A stretch of 64,000 nucleotides of DNA from Ciceribacter sp. T2.26MG-112.2 (GTDB lineage Bacteria > Pseudomonadota > Alphaproteobacteria > Rhizobiales > Rhizobiaceae). Where the stretch lies: contig NZ_UEYQ01000001.1 in assembly GCF_900492205.1 (NCBI RefSeq), forward strand, positions 552,001 to 616,000, given 5' to 3'. Made by a program: the position numbers and the translations under genes. Below are positions 47,885 to 55,667 of the stretch, one piece after another (the first letter of the stretch is position 1; every line of letters starts with the position of its first letter). Under the pieces are notes generated by a model that saw only the letters and a program-made list of their open reading frames with translations, made no database searches and was not told the DNA's origin.

Positions 47885-48235
47885 TCAGAAGCACAACATC
47901 TCGGCTTCCGCCTGGGCACGCCTGAGTTCGGCCACCATGGTCTGCGACACGACTGCGGTCTTGTACATGGCCAGTTGCTCGCCGCTTCCCTGCTGCAGGG
48001 AAAGCACCGTCTCCGCCTCGACATATTTCTCGTAAGGCAGGATCGATGCGATGATGTCGATCGAACAGGCGCATTTGCGCAAGACCTCGCGGGTCTGCCC
48101 GTTTGTCGCCATGCAGCCGAAGACATAGTCGGTGCGCGCCTCGGTGGGATAGTCGTTGAGCCGCTCGGGCATGCCCTGCCCGCCGGCGGAGCCGGCCCCC
48201 AGTGCCAGGGCAAGACCGATCAGGAGCCGCTTCAT
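47885..48235 (-). CDS. Small secreted cysteine-containing protein, function unknown
   Basis: The product has 116 residues with a signal peptide (MKRLLIGLALALGAGSAGG). Four cysteines lie in FGCMATNG, LRKCACSID and the C-terminal EMLCF. The CMATNG...VLRKCACSID arrangement could form a helical hairpin closed by disulfides. Its ATG overlaps the preceding gene's stop by four bases. It is a quinoprotein-associated protein of unknown role. Confidence 0.75.
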   Translation of the reverse strand: MKRLLIGLALALGAGSAGGQGMPERLNDYPTEARTDYVFGCMATNGQTREVLRKCACSIDIIASILPYEKYVEAETVLSLQQGSGEQLAMYKTAVVSQTMVAELRRAQAEAEMLCF

Positions 48236-48912
48236 GGTTTCGCATTCCCGCCCTGGGTCAGAGTGATGGCGTTGGAATAGCCGATATCGGCGGGCGTCGA
48301 TCCCTCGGGAACGGACGCCTTCAACGAATAGTACCAGCCAGGCACATCCTGCGAGACGGTGACGGCGAGTGCCAGTTCGGCGAACCGCCCCATCTGGCCA
48401 CGCGCCTTGTCTTCGGCGAAGGGCCGGATGGTCACCTGCCTTGCGGCAATGTCGCGATCACCGATGCGAACCGAGACCGGCACGATCTCGGCATCCTTCA
48501 GCAGCGCTTCCTTGATGCGGTTGCGCATGTAGAACGGGCTCCCGCCCGACTGCTTTGCGATGTCCGCGACGGCCGTCTCGAGGAAGTACATGATCAGCGG
48601 GTTGCCGACCGAAGCCGGGAAGGTGCCGATCATACGCATCTGCGGTCCACGATGCAGGATCAGCGCCGCATTGTCGTCCGAGGTCAACTGCAAGCCGATC
48701 GTGTCAGTGTCGCCAGATTCGTCCTTCTTGAGGGGGGAGACGATCCGGTCGTAGACGAGGATGTCTCGACCTTCTTCGCCCGCCGCCGGTGGGAGCGAGG
48801 CGGGAAGGCCCGAGAGCGCTCCCTTGCGGAACAGCAGATCATAGGTTTCCGCGGCCGACAGCGGCGCTGTCGACCCGCCGAACAGGGCGAGAAGAAGCAG
48901 AAAGACACGCAT
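48232..48912 (-). CDS. Secreted protein of unknown function in the quinoprotein cluster
   Basis: The product has about 226 residues from the ATG at 48912 after a GGGAGGA site, with a signal peptide ending APLSAA. No cysteines stand out in the mature part. Segments such as DILVYDRIVSPLKKDESGDTDTIGLQL and WYYSLKASVPEGSTPADIGYSNAITL suggest a beta-rich periplasmic domain. It is coupled to the 116-residue gene. I do not recognise the family. Confidence 0.75.
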   Translation of the reverse strand: MRVFLLLLALFGGSTAPLSAAETYDLLFRKGALSGLPASLPPAAGEEGRDILVYDRIVSPLKKDESGDTDTIGLQLTSDDNAALILHRGPQMRMIGTFPASVGNPLIMYFLETAVADIAKQSGGSPFYMRNRIKEALLKDAEIVPVSVRIGDRDIAARQVTIRPFAEDKARGQMGRFAELALAVTVSQDVPGWYYSLKASVPEGSTPADIGYSNAITLTQGGNAKP

Positions 48913-48986
48913 CGAAATCCTCCCTTTTCCTAAAGAGCCTAACCCCCTGCACCCGTTAGTCACCGCAGACATTGGTCGGTATTGGC

Positions 48987-51233
48987 TCAAGCCGCGCGGC
49001 CTCGGGTCTGCCAGTCGATCAATGCCCTCAGCCGAACGAGCTGGACGGGCTTGTTGAGCACGGTGAAAGACATTTCGCGGGCAAGCAGCAGGAGCTCGCG
49101 CTCACGGTTGGCCGAAATGATGACCGCCGGTATCTCCTCGCCGGACATGGCCCGCAATGTCCGGATGGTGTCGATGCCGGTGTCCTCGTCGTCCAACTGG
49201 TAATCCGCAAGCAGGATATCGGGCGGCGTGCCGATTTCCTGCATCAGCGCCAGGGCCTCCGCGGTCGAGCTGGCCGCCAGCACGCTCGCCCCCCAATTCT
49301 CCAGCTTTCTGGTCATGGCATTGAGCTCGTCGGCGTCATTCTCGACCACCATGACGATCAGGTCGAGGCTGCCTTCTGGCGGGGTCTCGGCGACCGGGCT
49401 CTCGCCATGCCCGCCATATTCGGCAGCGGCAAGCGGCACTTCGATGGAAAACATGGTGCCGTGGCCTGGGCGGGACTTGAGCTTCAGCGCGTGATCGAGA
49501 TGCCGGCAGGCGCGCTCGACGATCGACAGGCCGAGCCCCATGCCGGTGCCCTTGCCGCCGCTGCCGCGGGTGAATTCCTTGAACACCCGCGCCTGGTCAT
49601 GGTCCGAGATGCCGATCCCGGTGTCCCAGACCTCGATGCGCAGCCGGCCTTCGGCCATGCGGCACCCGACAAGAACACGGCCGCGTTCGGTATACTGGAT
49701 GGCGTTGACCACCAGGTTCTGCACGCAACGCATCAGATAGCGCTGGTCGCTCGTCACCCACCGGGTCGTCGGCAGGATGGTGAGCTTGATGCCCTTCTCC
49801 GCCGCGAGCGGCGCCAGATCTTCCGCCAAGCCCTGAAGCATATTCCCAAGGCTGAAGGACGTGAGGTTGAACTCGACGCCAGAGCTATCGAGACGCGAAA
49901 TGTCGAGCAGCGCCTGCAACAAGGTCTCGATCGAGTTGAAGGATCGATTGAGGCGGTTCACCACTTCCTTGGCTTCGGCCTGCTCGACCGTTTCTGTGAG
50001 GGTGGAGAGATAGAGCTTTGCCGCATTGATCGGCTGCAACAGGTCATGGCTCGCCGCAGCGAGGAACCGGGTCTTGGACGTATGCGCCGCCTCCGCCACT
50101 TCCTTCGCCTGCCGAAGCGCAGCCTCGATCTTCGTCTGCTCGGCGGCATGCTTCTGCAACAGCCGGTTCGCTTCGGTCAGCTCGGCGGTCCGCTCCCGCA
50201 CGCGCCGTTCGAGAAGCGCGGCCGCCTCCGTCTCGGCGGTGATGTCCATGATCGAGACGATGAACCCGCCGTCGGGCAGGGAATGCACCCGCATGTCGAG
50301 GCTCATGCCGTCGCGCCGGCGAAAGCGCTGCTGGATCGTCTCACCCCGCAAAAGCGCCTTGAACCAATTCGAGATCTCCGGGTCCTGAGACGTCCTGTCG
50401 AGAATTTCATGCCGTTCGATGTGCTCGATGATGCGCTGGAACCGCGTGCCCTTCTTCAACAGCGGCAGCGGAATTCCGAGCAGTTCGCCAAACCGCTCGT
50501 TGCGCACCAGAAGTTCGCCGGTGGAGGAGAAGGTGCACACGCCAAGCGACATGTGGTCGAAGGCCGCCTGCAGCAGATGCGCCTGCTGGTCGATCAGCCG
50601 GTTCTTCTCGCGACGGTTCTCTCGGACCAGGTCGGTGATTTCCGTCTGCAGCACCGCCATATTGTCGGAACTGGTCTGGCGATAGGAGATCTGGAACCAG
50701 CGATCGTTGCGCAGCGCCATGACGAAGGAGGAAAAACGTTGGCCGGAAGGCCCCTGGGCGGTCACGGCCAGCCGACCTCGCGCCTTTGATCCTTCGCCCT
50801 CCTCATGGACCAGGTATCGACTGGCATTGACGGCCGCGAGATAGTCGTCGAAGGCGAGACCCGGCTTGATGATCGGCTCGACATCCGGCAGCAACTGGCG
50901 AAACTGGCTGTTGCAGACCTGTAGCCGGTCTTCGGAAAAGAGCGCGAAGCCCCCCTCCATGGCCACCATCGCGTCGGCGAGATTGCGCTGAATGCGCTCC
51001 TGCGCCTGATAGGCGATTTCCAGCTCACTGGATGCCCGTCCGAGGGTATCCAGCGCCTTTTCCAGGTCCTTGGTCTTCTCCCACACCTCCGCTTGCAAGG
51101 CGATGGCCGACTGGAACAGCGAATAGGCGGTTCCGCCGACCTCGTGGCCGCGCTCGGCGCGATTGATCAGCGCATCGATGATCTTCGCCTGCTTGGCGAT
51201 CTGGATCTCATACGGATCATTGGGATCGATCAC
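48987..51233 (-). CDS. Hybrid histidine kinase with PAS domains and C-terminal receiver (ErcS'/NahK-like)
   Basis: The product has 748 residues. A helical N-terminus (1-80) is followed by two PAS-like regions (about 85-195 and 215-330), a coiled coil (about 340-385) and a HisKA domain with phospho-acceptor His396 (AAASHDLLQPINAAK). The ATPase has NAIQYT, DTGIGI and GMGLGLSIV. A receiver follows with Asp677 and Lys728. No membrane segments are visible, so it senses inside the cell. It is last in an operon with a FIST protein and a LuxR regulator. Related Pseudomonas kinases control PQQ alcohol dehydrogenases. Confidence 0.9.
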   Translation of the reverse strand: MIDPNDPYEIQIAKQAKIIDALINRAERGHEVGGTAYSLFQSAIALQAEVWEKTKDLEKALDTLGRASSELEIAYQAQERIQRNLADAMVAMEGGFALFSEDRLQVCNSQFRQLLPDVEPIIKPGLAFDDYLAAVNASRYLVHEEGEGSKARGRLAVTAQGPSGQRFSSFVMALRNDRWFQISYRQTSSDNMAVLQTEITDLVRENRREKNRLIDQQAHLLQAAFDHMSLGVCTFSSTGELLVRNERFGELLGIPLPLLKKGTRFQRIIEHIERHEILDRTSQDPEISNWFKALLRGETIQQRFRRRDGMSLDMRVHSLPDGGFIVSIMDITAETEAAALLERRVRERTAELTEANRLLQKHAAEQTKIEAALRQAKEVAEAAHTSKTRFLAAASHDLLQPINAAKLYLSTLTETVEQAEAKEVVNRLNRSFNSIETLLQALLDISRLDSSGVEFNLTSFSLGNMLQGLAEDLAPLAAEKGIKLTILPTTRWVTSDQRYLMRCVQNLVVNAIQYTERGRVLVGCRMAEGRLRIEVWDTGIGISDHDQARVFKEFTRGSGGKGTGMGLGLSIVERACRHLDHALKLKSRPGHGTMFSIEVPLAAAEYGGHGESPVAETPPEGSLDLIVMVVENDADELNAMTRKLENWGASVLAASSTAEALALMQEIGTPPDILLADYQLDDEDTGIDTIRTLRAMSGEEIPAVIISANRERELLLLAREMSFTVLNKPVQLVRLRALIDWQTRGRAA

Positions 51234-52447
51234 AGCGGCGCGCTCCCCCTGGGACGAAAGAAGGCGACGCCGACGAAGGTCTGGTTCACGTGCACGCCCA
51301 GGTGCTGTTCGCCATAGGTGCTGAAACCGACGACGCGGCGCTCGCGGAAGCGGCCGGAAGCCTCGGCCTCCAGCCCCTTGCGGTCGATTTCCAGCTTGCG
51401 CAGATAGCAGTCGAAGCCGAGAATGAAGTCCGGCGGCTCTCCCTGCCGGTCGGTGACCGTCAGGCCGCTGTCCAGCGTGCGGATGATCTCCTTGCCGCGA
51501 CCGAGCGTCAGCAGCAGGCCGTCATCGATCGCGGACAGAAAGGTCAGGCCATTCTCGCCGTGGATCTGCTGGATTGCCCGCACGTGATAGATGTTGCCAT
51601 TGCGCACGAGGACCGGGTTTTCGGCAAAGATGGTCGGCGAAAGGGCGCCGACCGGCACCTTGACCAGCCGCGCATACTCCTGCGCCGCCGGAGCACCGTT
51701 GATCTCCAGCACCAGTCGCTCCTCGGGGACGGCCTTGGTTACGACCATCCGGCTCTCTGTCGGCTGGAAATGATCGAAACCGAGACCGCAAAAGGCGAGA
51801 TCCGTCTCGAGCAGCAACAATAGCGCCGCATTGCTGTGGAACTCTCCATTGCGCAGGACCTGGGTTCGCTCGAACCGAAGACCGTCACCGGCCGAGCCGC
51901 CGAAGACGGGGATGTCCTTCAATCCCGCCTCCAGCGCCGCCACCAGGATGTCCTCCTGCTTCGACAGCCCGTCGGCGAAGATCAGCGCCAAACGCTGGCG
52001 TCCGGGCGTGGCGCGAAACTGCTCGGACAATCGCTCGGTCTGCTGCACCACCTCGGCGATCGACACCGGCGAAATGGGGACGAACAGTGTCGAGGCGACG
52101 CGGAAATGGCTCCGCTCGAAGGCAAGCGCCACCAGGGCGTCGTCTTCATAGCCACGCGGCGTGATCTGGCCCGCCGTCGTGCAGCCGAAGACGACGGCAT
52201 CCGGCAAGGCCGCCGGCAGTGCGGCGGCAAGGCCTTCGGGCGAAAGCCGGCTCGGTACGAACAGCAGGATGAAGCTCGGCCGGGCATGCGCGAGCTGGCG
52301 TCGTATCTCGGCGAGCGCCGTCACCGGGTCCTCGGCATGGGAGACCGCGATGCGAACGGCTTTCGCCGGCCGGTGATCCAGGTCCTCGAGGACCGCTGCG
52401 CTGCCCTGCGGATGGACAAGACCGGCCACCATCTGCGGCTCCGTCAT
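51230..52447 (-). CDS. FIST-domain sensory protein
   Basis: The product has 405 residues with FIST N and FIST C domains (FILLFVPSRLSPEGLAAALPAALPDAVVFGCTTAGQI; then GLGFDHFQPTESRMVVTKAVPEERLVLEINGAPA). FIST domains are predicted small-ligand sensors that work with signalling proteins. It overlaps four bases with both the response regulator and the kinase genes, so the three are co-translated. It probably feeds a ligand signal to the kinase. Confidence 0.9.
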   Translation of the reverse strand: MTEPQMVAGLVHPQGSAAVLEDLDHRPAKAVRIAVSHAEDPVTALAEIRRQLAHARPSFILLFVPSRLSPEGLAAALPAALPDAVVFGCTTAGQITPRGYEDDALVALAFERSHFRVASTLFVPISPVSIAEVVQQTERLSEQFRATPGRQRLALIFADGLSKQEDILVAALEAGLKDIPVFGGSAGDGLRFERTQVLRNGEFHSNAALLLLLETDLAFCGLGFDHFQPTESRMVVTKAVPEERLVLEINGAPAAQEYARLVKVPVGALSPTIFAENPVLVRNGNIYHVRAIQQIHGENGLTFLSAIDDGLLLTLGRGKEIIRTLDSGLTVTDRQGEPPDFILGFDCYLRKLEIDRKGLEAEASGRFRERRVVGFSTYGEQHLGVHVNQTFVGVAFFRPRGSAPL

Positions 52448-53133
52448 TGCAGGCTGTGGCGGATCGAGACCTCGCGCACCAGCATGGCCGCCTGCGTACG
52501 ATTGTGCACGCCGAGCCGCCGCAGCAGGGCGGTGATGTGCGCCTTGACCGTCGCTTCCGCCAACTGCATTTCATAGGCAATCAGCTTGTTCGGCATGCCT
52601 TCGCAGATCAGGCTGAGGATGCGGGTCTGCTGCTGCGACAAATGGGCGATTTTGCGCGATATGGTTTCCACGGATCGGTCAGTGGATTGGGCCCGCGCCG
52701 GATGCGTGAAGCCCGGCGGCACATAGGTCTTGCCGTTCCAGATGTCACGCATCGCATCCTGGAAGGTCTGGCGCCCCGTATCCTTCGGGATGAAGCCCGC
52801 CGCCCCGGCCGCAAGCACGGATTGGACGATGCCTTCCGTCGTGATGGCGGAAATGACGATGACCGGAATATCCGGTGTGCGCTCCTTGATCTTCAGGAAA
52901 CCGCTCAAACCGGAGGCATCCGGCAAATTCAGATCAAGCATGATAAGATCGGGCGAGAAGCGCATCCGCAATTGCTGCAGCGCCTCGCCCAGCGAAGTCG
53001 CTGTTCGAATCCGTCGGGTATTGAATATGCTCTCCATCGTGGTGGCGAGAGCATCGCAATAGAGCGGATGATCGTCGATCACCAACGCCGATTTTATCGA
53101 AAGCAAGTGGTCGGACATTTCGGCCCGCGACAT
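52444..53133 (-). CDS. LuxR/NarL-family response regulator, likely controlling the quinoprotein cluster
   Basis: The product has 229 residues from the ATG at 53133 after GGGAGGAAAG. The receiver domain has Asp67 in LIMLDLNLPDASG, and the C-terminal LuxR-type HTH lies at about 165-225 (LSQQQTRILSLICEGMPNKLIAYEMQLAEATVKAHITALLRRLGV). It heads the operon with the FIST protein and kinase. ExaE/ErcA-like regulators in Pseudomonas control PQQ ethanol dehydrogenases, so xoxF is a likely target. A dyad shared with the xoxF upstream region lies 253 bp upstream. Confidence 0.9.
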   Translation of the reverse strand: MSRAEMSDHLLSIKSALVIDDHPLYCDALATTMESIFNTRRIRTATSLGEALQQLRMRFSPDLIMLDLNLPDASGLSGFLKIKERTPDIPVIVISAITTEGIVQSVLAAGAAGFIPKDTGRQTFQDAMRDIWNGKTYVPPGFTHPARAQSTDRSVETISRKIAHLSQQQTRILSLICEGMPNKLIAYEMQLAEATVKAHITALLRRLGVHNRTQAAMLVREVSIRHSLQ

Positions 53134-53551
53134 GGCTTTCCTCCCAAAAATACTTCCTGATTGTCATCAGCGGAGCAGCCTCCAACCGCCCCGTATGCCA
53201 TGGATAATATTTCCGCTCCCTAGCGTGGTCGGGCTCTCCCAAACGCAACCACACGTAATTTGTTGCACAGATTCGGGGACTGCGCAATTGCCGAGGTGAC
53301 CGTCCTGATCTTGCTCGCCGGTCGGCGGATGTCGACGGCTAACTTATTGTAAATAAGCTATATTTCATATAGCTTTCCGGATCTTTAAGTTAGCATTAAC
53401 TTACGCTTCACCTAGGATTGTGGCGTAATGGCGTACGGGCCTGGGCAGCGTCCCCACCGAAAACCACGGCTTGTTCTCCATTGGCCCCGGTCGACCCGCC
53501 ACCGCCGGACACAACCACTTTGCTTTTCAATGCGAACCGGTGAGCCGCCCG
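53134..53551. other. 418-bp intergenic region with three adjacent dyads
   Basis: No gene is evident. The 53341-53410 part is distinctly AT-rich and holds three perfect inverted repeats in a row. The rest, down to the response regulator start, is of ordinary composition. The part after 53410 runs into the 3' end of the convergent-free DUF922 gene. Confidence 0.5.
53343..53404. promoter_or_regulatory. Cluster of three inverted repeats upstream of the response regulator
   Basis: Three perfect dyads lie in order: CTTATT-N3-AATAAG (53343-53357), AGCTATAT-N3-ATATAGCT (53356-53374) and TAAGTTA-N4-TAACTTA (53386-53403). The last one, read as TTAAGT-N8-ACTTAC, matches the motif upstream of xoxF in all fixed positions and spacing. 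These are probably operators for regulation of the kinase/FIST/regulator operon, including autoregulation. Confidence 0.5.
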
Positions 53552-54151
53552 CTATCCACCGTTCACCAATTGCAGGATCAGCGTGTGCACATTCCCGCCG
53601 GGATTGAGTTCTTCGCGATCGAAATCTCGGCTGCGCTGGCGCTGTTCATTGGAGAGCGCGCCCAGCCGCTTCGTCATTTCTTCCCGGATCTTGCGGCACT
53701 TGGGATCGCCGGGCACCGTCAAGCCGACGGTCGCCGCCTCGATCTGGCGCACCATGTCGACGATGTAATCGCCATGCACCCGTTCGTGCTCGGTCACGCC
53801 GGCAATGAAACTGTTCCAGTTCCCCTGGACCGGGCCCGGCAGGGGATTTGCCGCCTTTGGCAGAACATAGGTGATGATGAGCTTCGGTCTGGCGCTCGCC
53901 AGCACGCAGGCATCGCCGCGGGTTTCATATTTCCGGCTCCACGTCAGGGCGAAGCTGGTATGGGCGATCGACCGGACCCCGATGGCCAGCTTCGGCCCCC
54001 TGGCGCCGATCGATTCATAGAGTTCCGGTCCATTCTTGCCCGTGACGGAGTAATTCTCGACCTTTTCAACAGGCTGCCATTCACTCACAGCAGCCGATGG
54101 GGCGACCGTCAGGCAGGCGATGATCAGACTATATGCAATACATGCTTTCAC
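53552..54151 (-). CDS. DUF922 putative secreted zinc protease
   Basis: The product has about 199 residues with a GTG start at 54151 that has AGGA seven bases upstream and begins a signal peptide (VKACIAYSLIIACLTVAPSAAVS). An ATG at 54175 is the alternative. The metal site reads HERVHG, a variant of HExxH, in the DUF922 context (GNWNSFIAGVTEHERVHGDYIVDMVRQIE). It sits between the quinoprotein regulators and pseudoazurin. Its role is unknown. Confidence 0.82.
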   Translation of the reverse strand: MKACIAYSLIIACLTVAPSAAVSEWQPVEKVENYSVTGKNGPELYESIGARGPKLAIGVRSIAHTSFALTWSRKYETRGDACVLASARPKLIITYVLPKAANPLPGPVQGNWNSFIAGVTEHERVHGDYIVDMVRQIEAATVGLTVPGDPKCRKIREEMTKRLGALSNEQRQRSRDFDREELNPGGNVHTLILQLVNGG

Positions 54152-54244
54152 GCGTCGGTCCTGCTCGTGCTTCATCCTCAGACTAGAAGCAAAGCCATGG
54201 TGACGCAATCAGCGGCACGCCGTGCTGCCTCGGGCCGCGCCCAT

Positions 54245-54279
54245 GAAAAAGCCCGTTCCGGTTGAGCCGGAACGGGCTT
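54245..54279 (-). terminator. Terminator after pseudoazurin
   Basis: A 13-bp stem (AAGCCCGTTCCGG / CCGGAACGGGCTT, 54249-54279) with a five-base loop is followed on the minus strand by a run of T. It begins about 20 bases after the pseudoazurin stop. Confidence 0.9.
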
Positions 54280-54300
54280 GCAGAGGCGAATGACCCGACC

Positions 54301-54744
54301 TTACTTGAGCGAAGCCAGCGCGGCGGTGAGACGTTCCTGAGCCTTCTTCGGCACCTTCACGCCCTTGTAGGCTTCAAGGTCGGCCGGCGCATCGCCGACG
54401 ACCACCAGGGCGACCATGCCCATGCCCACATGCGGCGCGCACTTCACGCCATAGGCGCCCGGGACGTCGAAGGTCACGGTGATCTTCTCGTTCATCTTGC
54501 CCTTGAACTCGGCGGCACCTTCCGGATGCAGACCCTTGATGATCTCGGCATTGTGACCCTTGTCGGTCGGGACGAAGGTGACGGTGTCGCCGGCGGCGAT
54601 CTTCACGCCGGCCGGTTCGAAGACCATGGCGCCGTCCTTACCCTTGTTCAGCATGAGGACTTCGTGGTCGGCAGCGGCGGCAGAACCGGCAAAGGCTGCA
54701 AGCACGACAGCGGTGGCGGCAAGGCGCTTCAACATCATGGACAT
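54301..54744 (-). CDS. pazS: Pseudoazurin, periplasmic blue copper protein
   Basis: The product has 147 residues with a signal peptide (ends AGSAAAA). The type 1 copper ligands are His64 (DKGHNAE), Cys102, His105 and Met110 ([10 protein letters not shown]). It carries electrons to NirK. It is transcribed alone, with a Crp/Fnr-type box about 80 bp upstream and a strong terminator. I use pazS as a conventional symbol; azu is also used. Confidence 0.94.
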   Translation of the reverse strand: MSMMLKRLAATAVVLAAFAGSAAAADHEVLMLNKGKDGAMVFEPAGVKIAAGDTVTFVPTDKGHNAEIIKGLHPEGAAEFKGKMNEKITVTFDVPGAYGVKCAPHVGMGMVALVVVGDAPADLEAYKGVKVPKKAQERLTAALASLK

Positions 54745-54818
54745 TTCTCTATCTCCTTGAAATCAGGACCCTTCGGATCCGTTGGGACAGGAGATACGAT
54801 GTTCAGGGTGAGGCTTCT

Positions 54819-54832
54819 TTGACCTTGCGCAA
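54819..54832 (-). promoter_or_regulatory. Crp/Fnr-type box upstream of pseudoazurin
   Basis: Read on the minus strand the site is TTGCG-CAAG-GTCAA. It lies 75-88 bp upstream of the pazS start and matches the form found upstream of nnrS. NnrR or a FixK/FnrN protein would be the expected binder. Confidence 0.6.
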
Positions 54833-54872
54833 CTAACAAAGCGCAAATTGCAAAACATTCTCATTCCCAGGC

Positions 54873-55574
54873 TCACGAGTGATCCTTGAGCCCTTCGGCC
54901 AATTCGGACAGGCCCGGGATATTGCGCACAAGCAGTTTCTGCCGCCCGCCTTCGACAAGGCCCAGGCCTTCCCAGGCGCTGAGAATGCGCGACACGGTAT
55001 GCAGTGTCGTCCCGGTCATCTCGGCAATGTCCTGGCGTGAAATGGGGAAGTCGATCCGGATGCCGCCTTCCTCCTTGCGGCCCGCTTTGCGCGCCAGCCG
55101 CAGCACCACATGGGCCACACGCCGCTCGACCTCCTGGGTCGACATTTCGCGGATACGCGTATGCGCCTCCTCGAGCCGCTGCCCGATGGTCTGCATCGCC
55201 GTCACCGCAAGGCGGGGATTGTGTTCGACGAAACTGGGCCAAAGATCGGTCGGCCAGCCAAGCGTCAGACTTTCGGCCGCGGCGATCGCCGTTCCCGGAT
55301 AGTCGGTGCGCTGGAGCGCCTTGGCAAAACCGAAGAGATCACCGGGATGTACGACCCGCACGATGATCTGCTGGCCGTCTTCGGTCACCTGCGTCACCTT
55401 CAGGCGTCCGTGCAGCAGCAGATAGAAGCTGACCGCCGGCTGACCCTGTTCGAAAACCGATTCCCCCTGGGGAACCCGCCGGGCTGCGGCGTGGCCAAGA
55501 AGCTTGTCGAGATCCTCGTCGCTCATCCGGTCGAACAGGGGAAGAGCCTTGACGACGGTCCGATCGATCTTCAC
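54873..55574 (-). CDS. nnrR: Crp/Fnr-family regulator, NnrR-like
   Basis: The product has about 233 residues. I chose a GTG at 55574 with AAGGA nine bases upstream (VKIDRTVVKALPLF); an ATG at 55640 gives 255 residues. The cNMP-binding fold is followed by a Crp HTH (ISRQDIAEMTGTTLHTVSRILSAWEGLGLV). There are no Fnr-type iron-sulfur cysteines, which fits the NO-responsive NnrR/DNR branch. It sits in a nirK-nirV-nnrR-pazS block, as in Sinorhizobium. A perfect dyad precedes it. Confidence 0.87.
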   Translation of the reverse strand: MKIDRTVVKALPLFDRMSDEDLDKLLGHAAARRVPQGESVFEQGQPAVSFYLLLHGRLKVTQVTEDGQQIIVRVVHPGDLFGFAKALQRTDYPGTAIAAAESLTLGWPTDLWPSFVEHNPRLAVTAMQTIGQRLEEAHTRIREMSTQEVERRVAHVVLRLARKAGRKEEGGIRIDFPISRQDIAEMTGTTLHTVSRILSAWEGLGLVEGGRQKLLVRNIPGLSELAEGLKDHS

Positions 55575-55603
55575 CGCCGCTGTTCCTTTCTGCGCGCGCC
55601 CGT

Positions 55604-55622
55604 CGCCCGGAAAATCCGGGCG
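55604..55622. repeat. Small perfect hairpin in the nnrR leader
   Basis: CGCCCGGA-AAA-TCCGGGCG forms an 8-bp stem with a three-base loop, 30 bases upstream of the preferred GTG start of nnrR. It would fall inside the coding region if the longer ATG start were used. It may influence translation. Confidence 0.4.
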
Positions 55623-55631
55623 GCGAGCGAA

Positions 55632-55658
55632 ACAATTCATGGCTACAAACTGAATTGT
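55632..55658. promoter_or_regulatory. Inverted repeat between nirV and nnrR
   Basis: ACAATTCA and TGAATTGT are separated by 11 bases, an 8-bp perfect dyad. It overlaps the alternative nnrR ATG and lies just downstream of the nirV stop. It could be an operator for nnrR. Confidence 0.4.
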
Positions 55659-55667
55659 CCTTCTAGA

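Noticed and set aside
55575-55640. Longer nnrR start at the ATG 55640
   Set aside because: It lacks a ribosome site and would place a perfect hairpin and half of a dyad within the coding region. The GTG at 55574 has AAGGA at proper spacing and gives the usual length.
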